Origin: Sacculina carcini
Taxonomy: Eukaryota; Arthropoda; Thecostraca; Sacculinidae
Assembly (NCBI GenBank): GCA_916048095.2
Contig: OU696576.1
Span: 3,636,501-3,700,500, forward strand
DNA: 64,000 nt
Direction of reading: 5' to 3'
The position numbers and the translations under genes were made by a program. Below are positions 12,142 through 22,863 of this stretch, one piece after another. The notes under the pieces are model-generated. The model did not search any database and had not been told where the DNA came from. It was given only the letters and a program-made list of their open reading frames with translations. The first letter of the stretch is position 1. Each line of letters starts with the position of its first letter.

Positions 12142-13065
12142 ATGGCTACCAACAGTTGTGACTCCTTTTTTGCGGACACTTTCGAGAGTACCATGTCCCC
12201 CAACGCAGCTGCGCAAACGGCTACTTCCGAAGTACGCCCGATGGCTACATTCCGCCTGCCAACATTTACAGCCGAGGAGCCCGAAATGTGGCTCATTCAA
12301 GTCGACTGTGTATTTGACATTGCTGGAATTTATTCAGACGATACCCGCCTCAAACTGATCGTGGCAAATCTCCTCATCACCGTAGCAGCTCAGGTGAAGG
12401 ATGCCATTCGCATATCAAGATCATTCGCTGCGTTGAGTACAGCCCTGCAGTCTTGTCTGACACAATCGCGTACATCTCGCCTGGAAACGCTGCTTTCACG
12501 ACAGCAGCTGGGCGACCAAAGACCATCGACGATACTGCGCTGCATGCGCAACGAGCTGGCAGCGGCAGGCGACACGCCAGAAGATATCGGCTTGCCGCGC
12601 AAGCTGTTTCTACAGCGACTGCCACAAGGGACACAAGCAGCACTATCTCTTCTGCCAACATCTGCTCAACTCGACGAGCTGGACAACGCCGCTGATCGCT
12701 ACCTGGAGGCTACACAAGCAGCCCAATCAGTGACAGCTATTTCTCATGCAGCACCATCATCCAACGGCAGCATGGCTGTCCTGCTCGCCAAAATTGAACA
12801 ACTCGAGCTTTCACACAAACGCCTTGAAGCGGAAATGGTAGCCCGCGACAACGCGACAAGGCAAAATTACGAACGTTACCCGACAAGATACATAAGCAAC
12901 TCACGCGACAGAACCCGACGCCGTTCTCCATCACCGGATGCTCGCTCACGAGACATCTCACCAGCGCGACGCAACACGAACCAATCGCGCCTGTGCTTTT
13001 ACCATGCGCGGTTCGGCTCATCAGCGCGTCGCTGCACGTCTCCTTGCTCGTGGCATTTAAACTAA
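12142..13065 (+). CDS. gag: Gag of Gy-1, CsRn1-type C-H-C-C motif
   Basis: 308-residue open frame from ATG 12142, inside the LTR-derived sequence and upstream of a degenerate primer site. The N-terminal capsid-like part starts FRLPTFTAEEPEMWLIQVD, shared with the Gags of Gy-2, Gy-3 and Gy-4. The C-terminus is Ser/Arg-rich (about 12860-12990) followed by LCFYHARFGSSARRC and CSWHLN. This C-x2-H-x9-C-x3-C array replaces the usual CCHC knuckle and is known from CsRn1 and Kabuki elements. The frame is intact although the downstream pol is not. It would package element RNA into a particle. Confidence 0.85.
   Translation: MATNSCDSFFADTFESTMSPNAAAQTATSEVRPMATFRLPTFTAEEPEMWLIQVDCVFDIAGIYSDDTRLKLIVANLLITVAAQVKDAIRISRSFAALSTALQSCLTQSRTSRLETLLSRQQLGDQRPSTILRCMRNELAAAGDTPEDIGLPRKLFLQRLPQGTQAALSLLPTSAQLDELDNAADRYLEATQAAQSVTAISHAAPSSNGSMAVLLAKIEQLELSHKRLEAEMVARDNATRQNYERYPTRYISNSRDRTRRRSPSPDARSRDISPARRNTNQSRLCFYHARFGSSARRCTSPCSWHLN
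13056..13062 (+). promoter_or_regulatory. -1 frameshift heptamer T TTA AAC (Gy-1)
   Basis: Read in the Gag frame as T TTA AAC, immediately before the TAA stop at 13063-13065. It has the X XXY YYZ form of a -1 slippery site, and the protease frame follows in -1. Confidence 0.75.
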
Positions 13066-16000
13066 CAAGCCACCAACACATCGCACAGTGCACTGGTGGC
13101 TCACGTACAAGCGCAGCTCTTCTCTTCATGAAATACGAGACATCCGGCCGTCGGTTCCTGATCGATACAGGCGCGCAAGTCAGTGTAGTTCCTAGAAACT
13201 TTGTACCGACACGCACCAAGCTGCAAACGACCAGTAGCTTCAAGCTGCTAACTGCTCGAGAATTTCCGTCTTCGGGATGTACAAAGCCAGAATCGTCTTC
13301 AATTCACGAACGCTCGTATGGTGAGTACTCGTGGCCGACGTCAGCATGCCCATACTTGGCACTGACATTCTCGCAGCTAATCAACTAGTCGTTGACGTCA
13401 GCAAGAGGCAGCTGCTGCATCAAGGGGAAATCTGTGCTAACGCTTCAGCATCACATCAATTGGCATACGGTTTGTCAATGACAGCCTTTCCGACCCGTAC
13501 GAGCGCCTAGTTGCATCGTTTCCCGATATAACACAAGAACAAATAACGGGTGCAGTCAAACACAGTTGATCGTGACCAAGGGTCCACCGATTCACATTCG
13601 TCCTCGGCGTTTAGCCCCCGATAGAGCCAACATCGCCAGGCAAGAATTTGACAAAATGCTGCGCTTGGGTACCATTCAACCATTCATCCAAAAGTGCTTG
13701 GTCATCACCTCTCTACATGGTACCTAAGAAATCGCCCGGCCAATGGAGACCGTGTGGCGACTACCGGGATCTCAACGCACAAACGCTTCCGGACCGATAC
13801 CCACTACCGTACCTGCGAGACTTTTCGGCAAAACTCAGTGGCTGCAACGTGTTCTCCACAGTGGACCTGGTTCGCGCATACCACCATATCCCCGTTCAAC
13901 CAGCAGACGTCGCAAAGACAGCCATCGCCACGCCGTTTGGTCTGTATGAGATAGTGCGAATGCCATTCGGCCTGCGCAACGCCGGTTCAACGTTCCAGCG
14001 TTTCATCGACGAAGTTCTGCGCGGTTTTGACGACTGCTTCGCATATCTCGATGACATTTCGGTGTCATCAGCAAACGAAGACGAACATATAGGACACCTC
14101 CGCGTCTTGGTTCAGAGATTGCAGTCCTACGGCGTAGTGGTCAACAATGACAAGTGTGTAATTTCACAGTGTTCATCCGAGGCGCCAGAGCGAGTGATGC
14201 GCGAGATGTTCCGATATATTGAACGTTTGCTTACATGCGATTCAACGTTTGTATGTCTGTGTGTCTGTATACACGCGCAGCACTGGTCGCGTTGGCAGAC
14301 GCCGTGTATGTGTGTGTGCAGTCATGTGTATGTGTGGGTGTGTATGTGTGCGCGTGTGCGTCTATCCTGTACTGTCTTGGTGGCGATGTAACTGGGGGAA
14401 GTATGGGCAGTGTAAAGGGGGTTCGATGACGCGTTGAGTTTCATGGGGAGTCGAGATCGAGCGTTCATGGTGTGAGTGTGAACGGTGCGCGGATGCTTTG
14501 AGTGACAGTGTACGGCGGTGTGCAGAGTGCATTGTTCTTGGTGTTTTGTACTCGTTTCCGCAATGTGAATATCGAGTGTTGCGTGTATTTACTCGGTGTC
14601 ATATTGTGCGATTGTGTGATTGTGTTATATATATTTCATCGTCCATCATTTGTTCTCCAATACAACTACAAAGTGTATATTTGGTCGTCACTTGATCTTG
14701 TTCCTCGGACATCCTGTCACACCCGGCGTAATTTTTCCACCCGGCGACAAGGTGCGTGCAATCAGGGAATTCCCACAGCCGACCAGTCAGTCTCAGCTTC
14801 GCCGGTTTTTGGGTATGGTGGCGTATTATCACCTTTTTAAACCCAACGCAGCTGCCATACTACATCCCCTGCACGCTCTTCTGACACACCGCGCCAAACG
14901 GTCCAAAGCTCCGGTAGCATGGACACAACAGAGCCTCGACAGCTTCAATGCAGGCAAAACAGCTCTAGGCGATCGTAGTATGCTTGCACATCAAATCTCC
15001 GGTGCTCCCTTGAGTATCCTGGTCGACGCGTCGGACACTGGTGTTGGCGGAGTACTGCAGCAACACACCAATGGTGAGCGGCAGCCTCTCAGCTACTTTT
15101 CCAATACACTGACGTCTACTGAGGCGATACAGCACATTCGGCAGAGCTGCTCGGAGTGTACATAGCCATTCGCCACTTCCGCTACACAATCGAAGGGCGT
15201 GACGTGATCGTGTTCACCGATCACCGCCCTCTTGTGCATGCCCTGCCTTCAGTGTCAGAGAAATATTCGCCTCGCGAGTTGCGGCATTTGTATTTCATAA
15301 GCCAGTTTGTGTCGGAGATCCGACACCTACCCGGCAACAAAAACACAGTGGCAGATGCACTCTCCAGAACAACAGCTGTACTGACTGTTCCGTCGTGCCC
15401 AGTCGACGACTACGTCTCCCTAGCTGCGGCTCAACGGGAAGACGCTTCATTGGGAACGCTTTGCAACGTGATGTCAAGTTGGACGAAGTAAAAGTTTTTT
15501 GCGACGAGTCTACCGGTCGACATCGCCCAGTGCTTCCGACAGCATTACGCCGGCCGTACACTTCTTCTCTGCACAATCTTTCACACCCAGGCATCGATGC
15601 CACTGTGAAGCTTGTCCCGTCACGCTTCGTGTGGCCGGACATTGACCGCGACGTGTGCAAATGGACCCGAACATGCCTACAGTGTCAACGAGCGAAAGTT
15701 ACCCGTCACACGAAAAGCCCGGTGCAACGATTTCATCCACCTGGAGAACGCTTCGGTCACGTGCACGTGGACATTGTCGGACCACTGCCGCCGTCACAAG
15801 GTTAGTCATACCTCCTCACATGTGTTGATTGATTTTCGCGCTGGCCGGAAGCCATTCCTTTGCCAGACATTCGCGCAGTGACAGTTGCACGCGCGTTTCT
15901 CCACCAGTGGGTCTCACGCTTTGGCGTGCCGACAACCATCACAACAGATCGCGGGGCACAATTGGAATCGTATCTGTGGTCAGAACTCACTCGACTACTT

Positions 16001-16268
16001 GGCTGTCAACGCATACGCACCACCAGTTATCACCCAAGCAGCAACTGCATGGCTGAACGCTTCCATCGGCAGCTCAAATCACGTTTGCGCGCTGCCGAAC
16101 ATCTTCATGGTTGGACGTTTTGCCCATGGCATTACTGGGTATACGGTCGACGCACAAAACTGATGTCGGCTCCTGCTCGGCCGAATTGGTCTACGGAGCG
16201 TCTCTGCGACTTCCTGGCGAGTTGATCAGCGACTCAACACAGACAGTCAGCGATCCGGCTTCATTTGC
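13063..16268 (+). pseudogene. Gy-1 pol: protease, RT, RNase H, integrase; multiple frameshifts
   Basis: Protease with [13 protein letters not shown] (about 13156-13195); RT 13648-14174 with [26 protein letters not shown] and YLDD at about 14044; RT thumb and RNase H after the insertion (14699-15165 and 15156-15370, VDASDTG and FTDHRP); integrase with HPG and CLQC (15580-15700), HVDIVGPLPPS (about 15763), TTDRGAQLES (about 15940) and AERFHRQL (about 16050). At least five frame changes or stops separate these blocks, for example near 13390, 15165, 15480, 15805 and 16190. Not functional. Confidence 0.85.
14175..14698. other. 524-bp insertion inside the Gy-1 RT, unclassified
   Basis: Interrupts the RT between the palm and FLGHP. 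It is flanked by TGTTC on both sides (14170-14174 and 14699-14703), consistent with a 5-bp target duplication. It is TG-rich on the plus strand and has no coding motif. Its ends are not TG...CA. It could be a solo LTR of an unseen family or a small DNA element. Confidence 0.45.
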
Positions 16269-16545
16269 TGTGACGGAACAGATGGCGACCTGGAACGGAT
16301 GGCGACCTGACATTTGTGACGCGTTTAAGGCATTCAATGCCTTCACTGAACATTAATTCCTTCACTGAAACGTGTAGGGTTTGTTATCATCTGTTATGAA
16401 ATTGCATTTGTTGTTTGAATAGTATCTTGCTATCATATTCTAAGTTCACATTGATTTAATAAGTCTTATTGGGGCCTTTATTTACTTGAATGCTTATTGT
16501 GGTGTCTTATTTTCGTTGCAGTGGAAGTTGTTTGGACCATTGTTT
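16096..16545 (+). repeat. left arm of a large inverted repeat
   Basis: Runs from the Gy-1 integrase fragment (16096-16268) through the Ginger G1 left TIR. The reverse complement is at 23215-23549 and continues at 27852-27988 after the Gy-2 insertion. The Gy-1 portion differs at about one position by eye. Confidence 0.85.
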
Positions 16546-16587
16546 GTTGTGTTTTGTTGTGGGAATGGTTTTGATAGCTGTTTGGTT

Positions 16588-17101
16588 TGTAGCGCTTTAC
16601 AGGCGCGTATGCAATCGCCTAGCCCGTCATTCATGAAGATCGTCATGTGTAATGTATATATTTACATGCACCACACCAACAAACTGCACAGAGCCGGGGG
16701 ATTTGCTGCGCCGCGTAACCACTCACAGCAACGACTAGGGACGACTGCCTTCAGCCGTGTGCCCACTGTACCTGTGTGTTGTCCGCACGGCCCTCGTGAC
16801 AATAACAACTGCGAGAGCACAGGCCCGTGAGCAGGACTGATAGGGTGTGTGCACACAGAGCGAATAACGGTACAGTGGGCACGGCGATACAGGCACTGCG
16901 AATGAAGTAGAGTGTGAGAGCAGAAGGGTGTGAGGTGCACGGACAAACATTGTGTGTGTGTGTGAGAGAGCGAGAGGAGGAATACACACGGTTACTCTCG
17001 ACCGGAAACATGATTAAAATGACAAATAATAAATTGAAAATAACACGTATATAGAAGCCTAGCATATAATGACGACAATGCAGCCAGCGTGGCCCGCTAC
17101 A
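16588..17101. repeat. solo LTR with GGTT target duplication
   Basis: Ends TGTAGCG...CGCTACA, 514 bp, with GGTT at 16584-16587 and 17102-17105. The uninterrupted sequence is seen in Ginger G5 near 49345-49355. The 4-bp duplication is the same length as for the gypsy copies here. The parent element is not in the window. Confidence 0.8.
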
Positions 17102-18492
17102 GGTTTGTTAATACCGCAGGTGATTAATTGGTTCAACTGATAAGCTGATAGTTTATTTTCTGCTGCCTGTCGTTTTCGGCAATCTTTTAGCTTCCTCTTG
17201 TGTGCTTGGTCTGGTTTTGATGTTTCTGTATATTGTGTGTGTATACGTGTTTGCTACATCGGATCCATTCTATTTATTCTCGCCATTGATTATTTGTGTT
17301 CGCATGTGTTTATATGCGCTAAACGAAATATATTATTGATTGATTGGTCTTGTTGCTTTGTTGGTTAGTACACGAGTTAAACTGTTTTTCCTGGTGGTGG
17401 GCTTTATGTTGGTCAAACGGTGACGTGATTGATACGAGTGTCGAGAAAGTATTTCTGTGCTGACCGTGACTGCGAAAACCCGTATGGCGGCCGGACCTGC
17501 GGTGTGCCAGCCGGGACCGTGAGGCTTTGCCCCCGCAAAATTACACGCGAACATAGCCTTCTCTACTAATGTGTTTGAATGTGTATGGTCAACAATCTAT
17601 ATATGGTCCATTTGTGGATAAAGTAGGCTACGCACACTAAAGACTATTAATTAAATTTACAATCACTACTCTGGGGGATGTGAGGGTATATTTACAAACA
17701 TCGCTGCCCTCTTCAATAATCAAACATCAGATTATCCAGTGGGCGGCCAAGTTCAAACTGTATAGTTAGTATAACACTTGTTCAGCATCAACCAATCTGA
17801 TTCTACTGAGATTAAACACAATGTGTGTGCGTATGTGTATGCTCCAATTCCGCCCATGAGAAGCAGGTCACAGCGAGCAGCGTGGCAGCTATGAGACCCC
17901 GCTGAGCGGATAATACTTTCCATAGTGAAGGGGGACCTTAAGTCATTGTGGACATGGACATATGCATTCCACTCTGCTAGCCCCGTGGCAGAACAAGATT
18001 TGATTCAGTAAGAAATGGTGATGCTTTAATTGTAAGGCGAGCTGTAAATCAGCCATGCATTGCCAGAAAATAGTCACTCAAGAGACACTTCGACAGTCAA
18101 CAATGAACTGAAAAATTGCAGAAGAATCTAAGGATGAACCAAGCCTGTGGTTCACTACAAATAACCTATGCGAATGCGCGTGTACACCTACACACATTTA
18201 AAACGTGTAGGTAGCTTCGATTGGTACAGTCACCAATCGAAAAATGGGCCTTGAAGCGTTTGTGCTAAATATGCACATGCTCACGCGTAGAAAAACAAAC
18301 GACCGATCAACGATTTTATTCGGTTCAATTGCCAAACAAGACTCGTAAAAATAGTAAGAAATACAGGGCTGACAACATAAGAGATGAAACGGAGGAACAA
18401 CGAAAACAGATGGAGCATGCAATGAACACATGTGGAAAAGACGCTCAGAACGAAATTCCCAAGAAACTCATGTTTGGGGTCTACAATACGAC
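17102..18492. other. Ginger G1 internal non-coding DNA
   Basis: Collinear with 49350-50765 in Ginger G5, with only short open frames. It includes the junction near 17810 where the transposase gene present in Ginger G4 has been removed. Confidence 0.75.
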
Positions 18493-18633
18493 TATTATTA
18501 TTATTATTATTATTAACGGTTATTTGTATAGCGCACATTAAAACACACGCGCGAAAATACAAATCTTGGTGCAAAAAAAAGTAAGACACGCCGCTTAGGG
18601 AAAACAAACATGCGGACAATACACACACCCACA

Positions 18634-18634
<1 letters not shown>

Positions 18635-18680
<46 letters not shown>
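18635..18680. repeat. (AC)n microsatellite
   Basis: More than 20 consecutive AC units within the SINE-like repeat. Confidence 0.9.
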
Positions 18681-18685
<5 letters not shown>

Positions 18686-18767
18686 TACTCATGCACACAC
18701 ACCGCAAAATTGAAACATGGCAGAAAGAAAGAGCAAAAAAACGAAAAAAAAAATTAGTAAATATATC

Positions 18768-19008
18768 TGTGATCAAACTCCAAGCAGTACGAACAATAAG
18801 AATATATTATATGCGAAACAATATTACAAGGACAATAACGGTTAAAAGTCTACGATTATTCTGGCTCTGACTTCCTATCACTTCCTCTCTCTCTTTCCCA
18901 CTGCTTTTCAAATTCCTAACGGTCCATCAGTCTCCAATCACTTTGGCATAAAATCTACAACACACGTGACAAGTATTACAACGCACTACACATAACAATT
19001 ATACAACA
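18768..19008 (-). repeat. 3' LTR of lineage B copy 2
   Basis: 241 bp, paired with 22623-22863. Confidence 0.92.
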
Positions 19009-19207
19009 CGCCCTCCTGATGTCCACATCATCTTTCGTAGTCACTAAGCCACGCCGGTGATCGTCGTACCCGTGAAGATCTTCTTGACAGCAATAGCCCT
19101 GTTTCTGTTGCATCGCTGTTTCCACCATCATCCGTATCCGCCTGCAGAATTGCAGAAGTCTGCTCACGATCCCCTGGTGCATCGTCTGTCTCCCCGTCAT
19201 CGTCACT

Positions 19208-22051
19208 TTAATCCGTTGTATCCAATAAACGGCGCACATCAAGTATATGACGAGACACACCGTCAACCTCAATGTTATTTCCTGAAATAACGCCAGTTAC
19301 TCTGCCTGGCTGCCAACGCGACGTACACTTGCCGTCTGCCGGTTTCACCAGAACAGTTTCACCCTCACGAATTCTGGTACTAATGGTGTCATCCAATGTC
19401 GTTGGTTCTGCGCGAGGATGCCGCCATTGATATGAATGAATCATAGCACTTGGTGAATTAACGCGACCCTCGTTGCCAGTCGCGGCCAGGTTGTAAAAAA
19501 ACACAGCCTCCAATGGTGATTTTCCGGTGCGAGCTGTCATACGCTTAATTGTTCGGTGGTTTCTCTCAACCACACCGTTCCCTGCTGGTCTATATGCAGC
19601 TCGGTACCTCAAATTCACCCACCACTTACGACACAACTGAGACACTTGGTAGGAACGGAAAGTTGCACTGTTGTCAAGCAGAATCTCGGATGGCGGACCT
19701 CGTTCCCTAAACACTTCCTCTAAAATTCTGACAACATCTCTCGAGTTTTCAGACTCTATCCGACGCCACAGAGCAAAACGGCTTGGACCACAATCAACAA
19801 TTGTTAGGAAACATTTGCCGTTCCAGTGAGTTGTGTCAACAGACAACCTCAACCAGTTTTCACTCACAGTCAGCACACCCGGCTCATGCTGTACTGGAGC
19901 TGGGTCGATACTGCGACATTGAGTGCAATGCTTCACACAATACTCCGCCTCTTTCCTTGTCACATCCGGGTTGACGAGCTTGGCCAGCTGCAGGGTTCTC
20001 TCCACACCGAAATGGTGATTATTGTGCAGAGTGCTGACACTCACATTGCACACCGGTGTTGGACTATTGCTGACACGTTTCTTGTTCAACCATCGTTTGT
20101 CTACCCTAGTCAGGGCATCTGCCAGGTTCTTGCGTGACTCCACTAACGTCACATTAACTTTGAGTCCAAACTGCTCAACAACTTCTTGAAAAAGTCCTAA
20201 TCGTCGTCTCACTAGCATTTCCGACATGCCCGCGACCTTAACTCTTTGTTCACCTCGCAAAGCCGACTTCAACCAGCTGGAAACCGTTGCCGAATCAGTC
20301 ACAACATCCAACTTCTTTATCTGCCATTTTCGAGCCAGATTAATACCACGTATAGCTGCGTCAAGCTCAGCGATGTTGATGTGACTGTTGATGTTGATGT
20401 GATGTGACAAATCAGACGGTTTCCTTAGCCAAGCGCCATCTTCCACTATTTTTCCCTCAATCTCAATGGCAACTCCAGTGGCCAGATTACTAGCATCACT
20501 CCACACTTTTCCAGAAACCACATAAAACGACACCGACCATGGTCCTCTCACTGGATCACACATTCGGATTTTCCTCAACACATCCCGCAACATTCCGTGC
20601 GCCTCCCCACCAATATCATCATCCCACGACTTTCCTTCACACACTCTTTTCACGTAGCTGCACGCCACACGGAGCCACCCGCACACAGGGTAGTGCCCAA
20701 TGAGACGACCACACACAGAAAACAACGTCCGCCGACTCATTCTTGTCTCTTCGATATCTGGCAATTCATTTGCACGCTTGAACTCCAGTCGACCATTACT
20801 TCCTCGTTCCAACTTCAAGCCGAGAACACGATTATTCTCAAGCGGTTCAGGAAGTTTCGCTTCGAGACCAAACTTCCTTAAATGCACCGCAACTTCTTCT
20901 GCCGACACCACTTGTTCATCTACAATTATATCGTCCATGTATGCACTAGTTCCATTCCTTACTCTTTCACTCTGTTGTAACACTTTCTGTAGAACCTGAC
21001 TCATAATTCGAGGGCCACAATTTAACCCGAAACCCAACCGAGAAAGGTGAAAGTATCTTCCTCGCCAACACACACGCTGAAAACCTTGTAAATCCGACGC
21101 AACGTGAATCTGTAAATAAGCCGATTTCAGATCAAGTAGTTTCGATTGTTCACCTCCCCTTCTCCACTCACGCAGTGCTTCATCACAAGCCATCATGTCC
21201 CTACCATTCTTGCAACTGACAAAGTTATTAAGCTCTCGGTAGTCTAGCACGGGTCTAACTTTTCCTTTGTTCTCTTGCACAACGGCCATGAGTGGGATGA
21301 CACCAATCGGACATTTGTTATTGTCAGGTACCAACAAACCCTCATCGACCCACCTCTGCACTTCAGCGTCGAATTTCTTCTCCACCTCAGATGTCATGCC
21401 GCTTTTGTAACAACATACCGAATTTCTAAGCACCGGCGGCTCATTCTTCCATTTCCACCTGGCCGTCCACTTCTCACCGTCTAACCAGGCTGAGAAGTCA
21501 TCGTCGTCAACCGATAACTTATGTACGTTTACACCTTGAGCAGAAGCACACACATTACGATGCACATTGAATTTCACTCCACGATCATCGATAAAAACTC
21601 CACCCATCTTGGTGATTATGTCCATGCCTATAAGAACATCTACTCCAGATATGAGCTGTTCTGCAACAATCACAGCAACGTTCACGTTTCTGTCAATCAG
21701 TTTGATTGATGCGCGAACCGGACCACCACAGCACACTTTGTCACCGTCAAATGTTACTATATCGCACCGCCCAGGTGCATAACTACAAAACCGAGCCGAA
21801 AGCACCGTTTGAGAGCAGACAGAATCAATCAAAGCTCTCGCATCGTGCCCGTTAACCGTGGCATCAACGATAGGTAGCGCCTTCAGTGCTACTTCGGGGG
21901 AGCCTCCGGCGCAGAAACTCTCCCTTCTCCGTTTCCCGACAAGGTACAATGTCTGGAGATATGGCCTTCTTCGCCACATGTCCAGCACGTTATCTTTCCC
22001 CGACCTTCCGGGCAGAATCGTCCAAGATGAGGCCCACCGCACCTGAAGCAT
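19208..22051 (-). CDS. pol: Pol polyprotein of lineage B copy 2 (protease, RT, RNase H, integrase)
   Basis: A 947-residue open frame overlapping gag by 163 bp in the -1 frame. Residue numbers count from the first open codon, and translation really enters by frameshifting at 21931-21937. Aspartic protease around residue 76 reads DSV where DTG or DSG is expected. RT: PVLDYRELN (268-276), LDLKSAYLQI, YMDD at 371-374. RNase H: D519, E562, D586. Integrase: HH/CxxC zinc finger (C709, C712), then D739, D793 and E829 with 35 residues between the last two. The RT to RNase H connection (RTLFSVCGRLIGHYPVCGWL) is unlike typical gypsy and somewhat recalls BEL/Pao. The integrase is gypsy-like. It makes and inserts cDNA. 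The altered protease glycine may disable processing. Confidence 0.88.
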   Translation of the reverse strand: MLQVRWASSWTILPGRSGKDNVLDMWRRRPYLQTLYLVGKRRRESFCAGGSPEVALKALPIVDATVNGHDARALIDSVCSQTVLSARFCSYAPGRCDIVTFDGDKVCCGGPVRASIKLIDRNVNVAVIVAEQLISGVDVLIGMDIITKMGGVFIDDRGVKFNVHRNVCASAQGVNVHKLSVDDDDFSAWLDGEKWTARWKWKNEPPVLRNSVCCYKSGMTSEVEKKFDAEVQRWVDEGLLVPDNNKCPIGVIPLMAVVQENKGKVRPVLDYRELNNFVSCKNGRDMMACDEALREWRRGGEQSKLLDLKSAYLQIHVASDLQGFQRVCWRGRYFHLSRLGFGLNCGPRIMSQVLQKVLQQSERVRNGTSAYMDDIIVDEQVVSAEEVAVHLRKFGLEAKLPEPLENNRVLGLKLERGSNGRLEFKRANELPDIEETRMSRRTLFSVCGRLIGHYPVCGWLRVACSYVKRVCEGKSWDDDIGGEAHGMLRDVLRKIRMCDPVRGPWSVSFYVVSGKVWSDASNLATGVAIEIEGKIVEDGAWLRKPSDLSHHININSHINIAELDAAIRGINLARKWQIKKLDVVTDSATVSSWLKSALRGEQRVKVAGMSEMLVRRRLGLFQEVVEQFGLKVNVTLVESRKNLADALTRVDKRWLNKKRVSNSPTPVCNVSVSTLHNNHHFGVERTLQLAKLVNPDVTRKEAEYCVKHCTQCRSIDPAPVQHEPGVLTVSENWLRLSVDTTHWNGKCFLTIVDCGPSRFALWRRIESENSRDVVRILEEVFRERGPPSEILLDNSATFRSYQVSQLCRKWWVNLRYRAAYRPAGNGVVERNHRTIKRMTARTGKSPLEAVFFYNLAATGNEGRVNSPSAMIHSYQWRHPRAEPTTLDDTISTRIREGETVLVKPADGKCTSRWQPGRVTGVISGNNIEVDGVSRHILDVRRLLDTTD

Positions 22052-22605
22052 CGTCTCGTGACGTGTGCCGATTTTGCTCGTTGTTTCTCTCTAGCAGCTA
22101 CAGATACAACAGAATGGTCTGCATACTCGGCCATTAGGCACCGAGCACGCTCCACAACGCTGCTCAGTGGAAGCGAATCTACATTTGTGAGAGCTCTCAG
22201 CTCACGAGACACAACCGAAGGTAGACCCAACACGAACGCCCTCAATAGTACGACATCAGACTCAATCGCAGCCAGCCGTGCCAATCTTCGCAGATCTGTT
22301 AAAAATACGTCCACTGGCTCGTCTCTCCATACACGCCTCGTGAATTCCTCGTAGGCCTGAAATGCATTGATACTGAAAGCTGCCAACAACGTATTCTCAA
22401 TTCTTTCGACGCAATGTTTGTCTTCCACATTCATCTCTGCGAAGACAGCGAATGCTGCGCCCTCCAGGAACAATGGAATCATTTTTGCCACATCGGTTAT
22501 TCCCTTGAGTTCGGCGACCAACTTGACATTTGCCAACCACTGCGAGATATCGCCACTGCCGTCGTAGCAACGAATCATGTCACCAATCTTAACACTTGCA
22601 GACAT
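21889..22605 (-). CDS. gag: Gag of lineage B copy 2, two zinc knuckles
   Basis: The first ATG in frame is at 22605, 17 bases inside the 5' LTR edge. The frame stays open upstream into the LTR (to about 22638) without another ATG. The N-terminal half has the IRCYDGSGDISQWL and FLEGAAFAVFAEM blocks shared with the copy at 53742. The C-terminal half carries two CCHC knuckles: CFRCGGPHLGRFC and CWTCGEEGHISRHC. Length 238 residues from this ATG. It binds and packages RNA. The leader between LTR and ATG is only long enough for the primer site. Confidence 0.88.
   Translation of the reverse strand: MSASVKIGDMIRCYDGSGDISQWLANVKLVAELKGITDVAKMIPLFLEGAAFAVFAEMNVEDKHCVERIENTLLAAFSINAFQAYEEFTRRVWRDEPVDVFLTDLRRLARLAAIESDVVLLRAFVLGLPSVVSRELRALTNVDSLPLSSVVERARCLMAEYADHSVVSVAAREKQRAKSAHVTRRCFRCGGPHLGRFCPEGRGKITCWTCGEEGHISRHCTLSGNGEGRVSAPEAPPK
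21931..21937 (-). promoter_or_regulatory. -1 frameshift heptamer G GGA AAC (lineage B copy 2)
   Basis: Minus strand, read G GGA AAC in the Gag frame just after the second zinc knuckle, with the pol frame in -1. The same heptamer in the same place occurs in lineage B copy 3 (54477-54483). Confidence 0.7.
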
Positions 22606-22610
22606 TTTTG

Positions 22611-22622
22611 GCCGAAATAGCT
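22611..22622 (-). promoter_or_regulatory. putative primer binding site complementary to tRNA-Phe 5' end
   Basis: AGCTATTTCGGC on the minus strand, directly abutting the LTR. Its complement GCCGAAATAGCT is the first 12 bases of animal cytoplasmic tRNA-Phe. The same 12-mer abuts the LTR end of lineage B copy 3. There is no room for an ordinary 18-base 3'-end site before the gag ATG. Confidence 0.65.
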
Positions 22623-22863
22623 TGTGATCGAACTCCAAGCAGTACGAACAATAAGAATATATTATATGCGAAACAATATTACAAGAACAATAACGGTTAA
22701 AAGTCTAAGATTATTCTGTCTCTGACTTCCTATCACTTCCTCTCTCTCTTTCTCACTGCTTATCAAATTCCTAACGGTCCATCAGTCTCCAATCACTTTG
22801 GCATAAAATCTACAACACACGTGACAAGTATTACAACGCACTACACATAACAATTATACAACA
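22623..22863 (-). repeat. 5' LTR of lineage B copy 2
   Basis: 241 bp, about 97 percent identical by eye to 18768-19008. Confidence 0.92.

Larger units (their letters stand above)
11848..16268 (+). mobile_element. Gy-1: decayed CsRn1-like Ty3/gypsy element
   Basis: Partial 5' LTR (to 12154), gag (12142-13065) and a broken pol ending inside the integrase C-terminal region at DPASFA, where Ginger G1 begins. It is closely related to Gy-4. The pol is split by a 524-bp insertion at 14175-14698. No 3' LTR is present. Part of its integrase region (16096-16268) reappears in inverted orientation at 23520-23549 plus 27852-27988. Confidence 0.8.
18768..22863 (-). mobile_element. lineage B copy 2: coding-complete LTR retrotransposon
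   Basis: Two 241-bp LTRs (18768-19008 and 22623-22863) with TGTTG...CACA ends on the minus strand, flanked by ATATC (18763-18767 and 22864-22868). Gag and Pol frames are open throughout. About six differences between LTRs are visible by eye. A purine tract (caggagggcg on the minus strand) abuts the 3' LTR at 19009-19018. Confidence 0.92.

Noticed and set aside
18281..18776. Cys/Val-rich frames over the AC repeat
   Set aside because: Produced by translation of the (AC)n/(GT)n microsatellite.
22611..22622. A tRNA-Phe gene fragment
   Set aside because: Only 12 bases match and they abut an LTR edge in two separate elements. No D-loop, anticodon or T-arm follows, so a primer site is the better reading.
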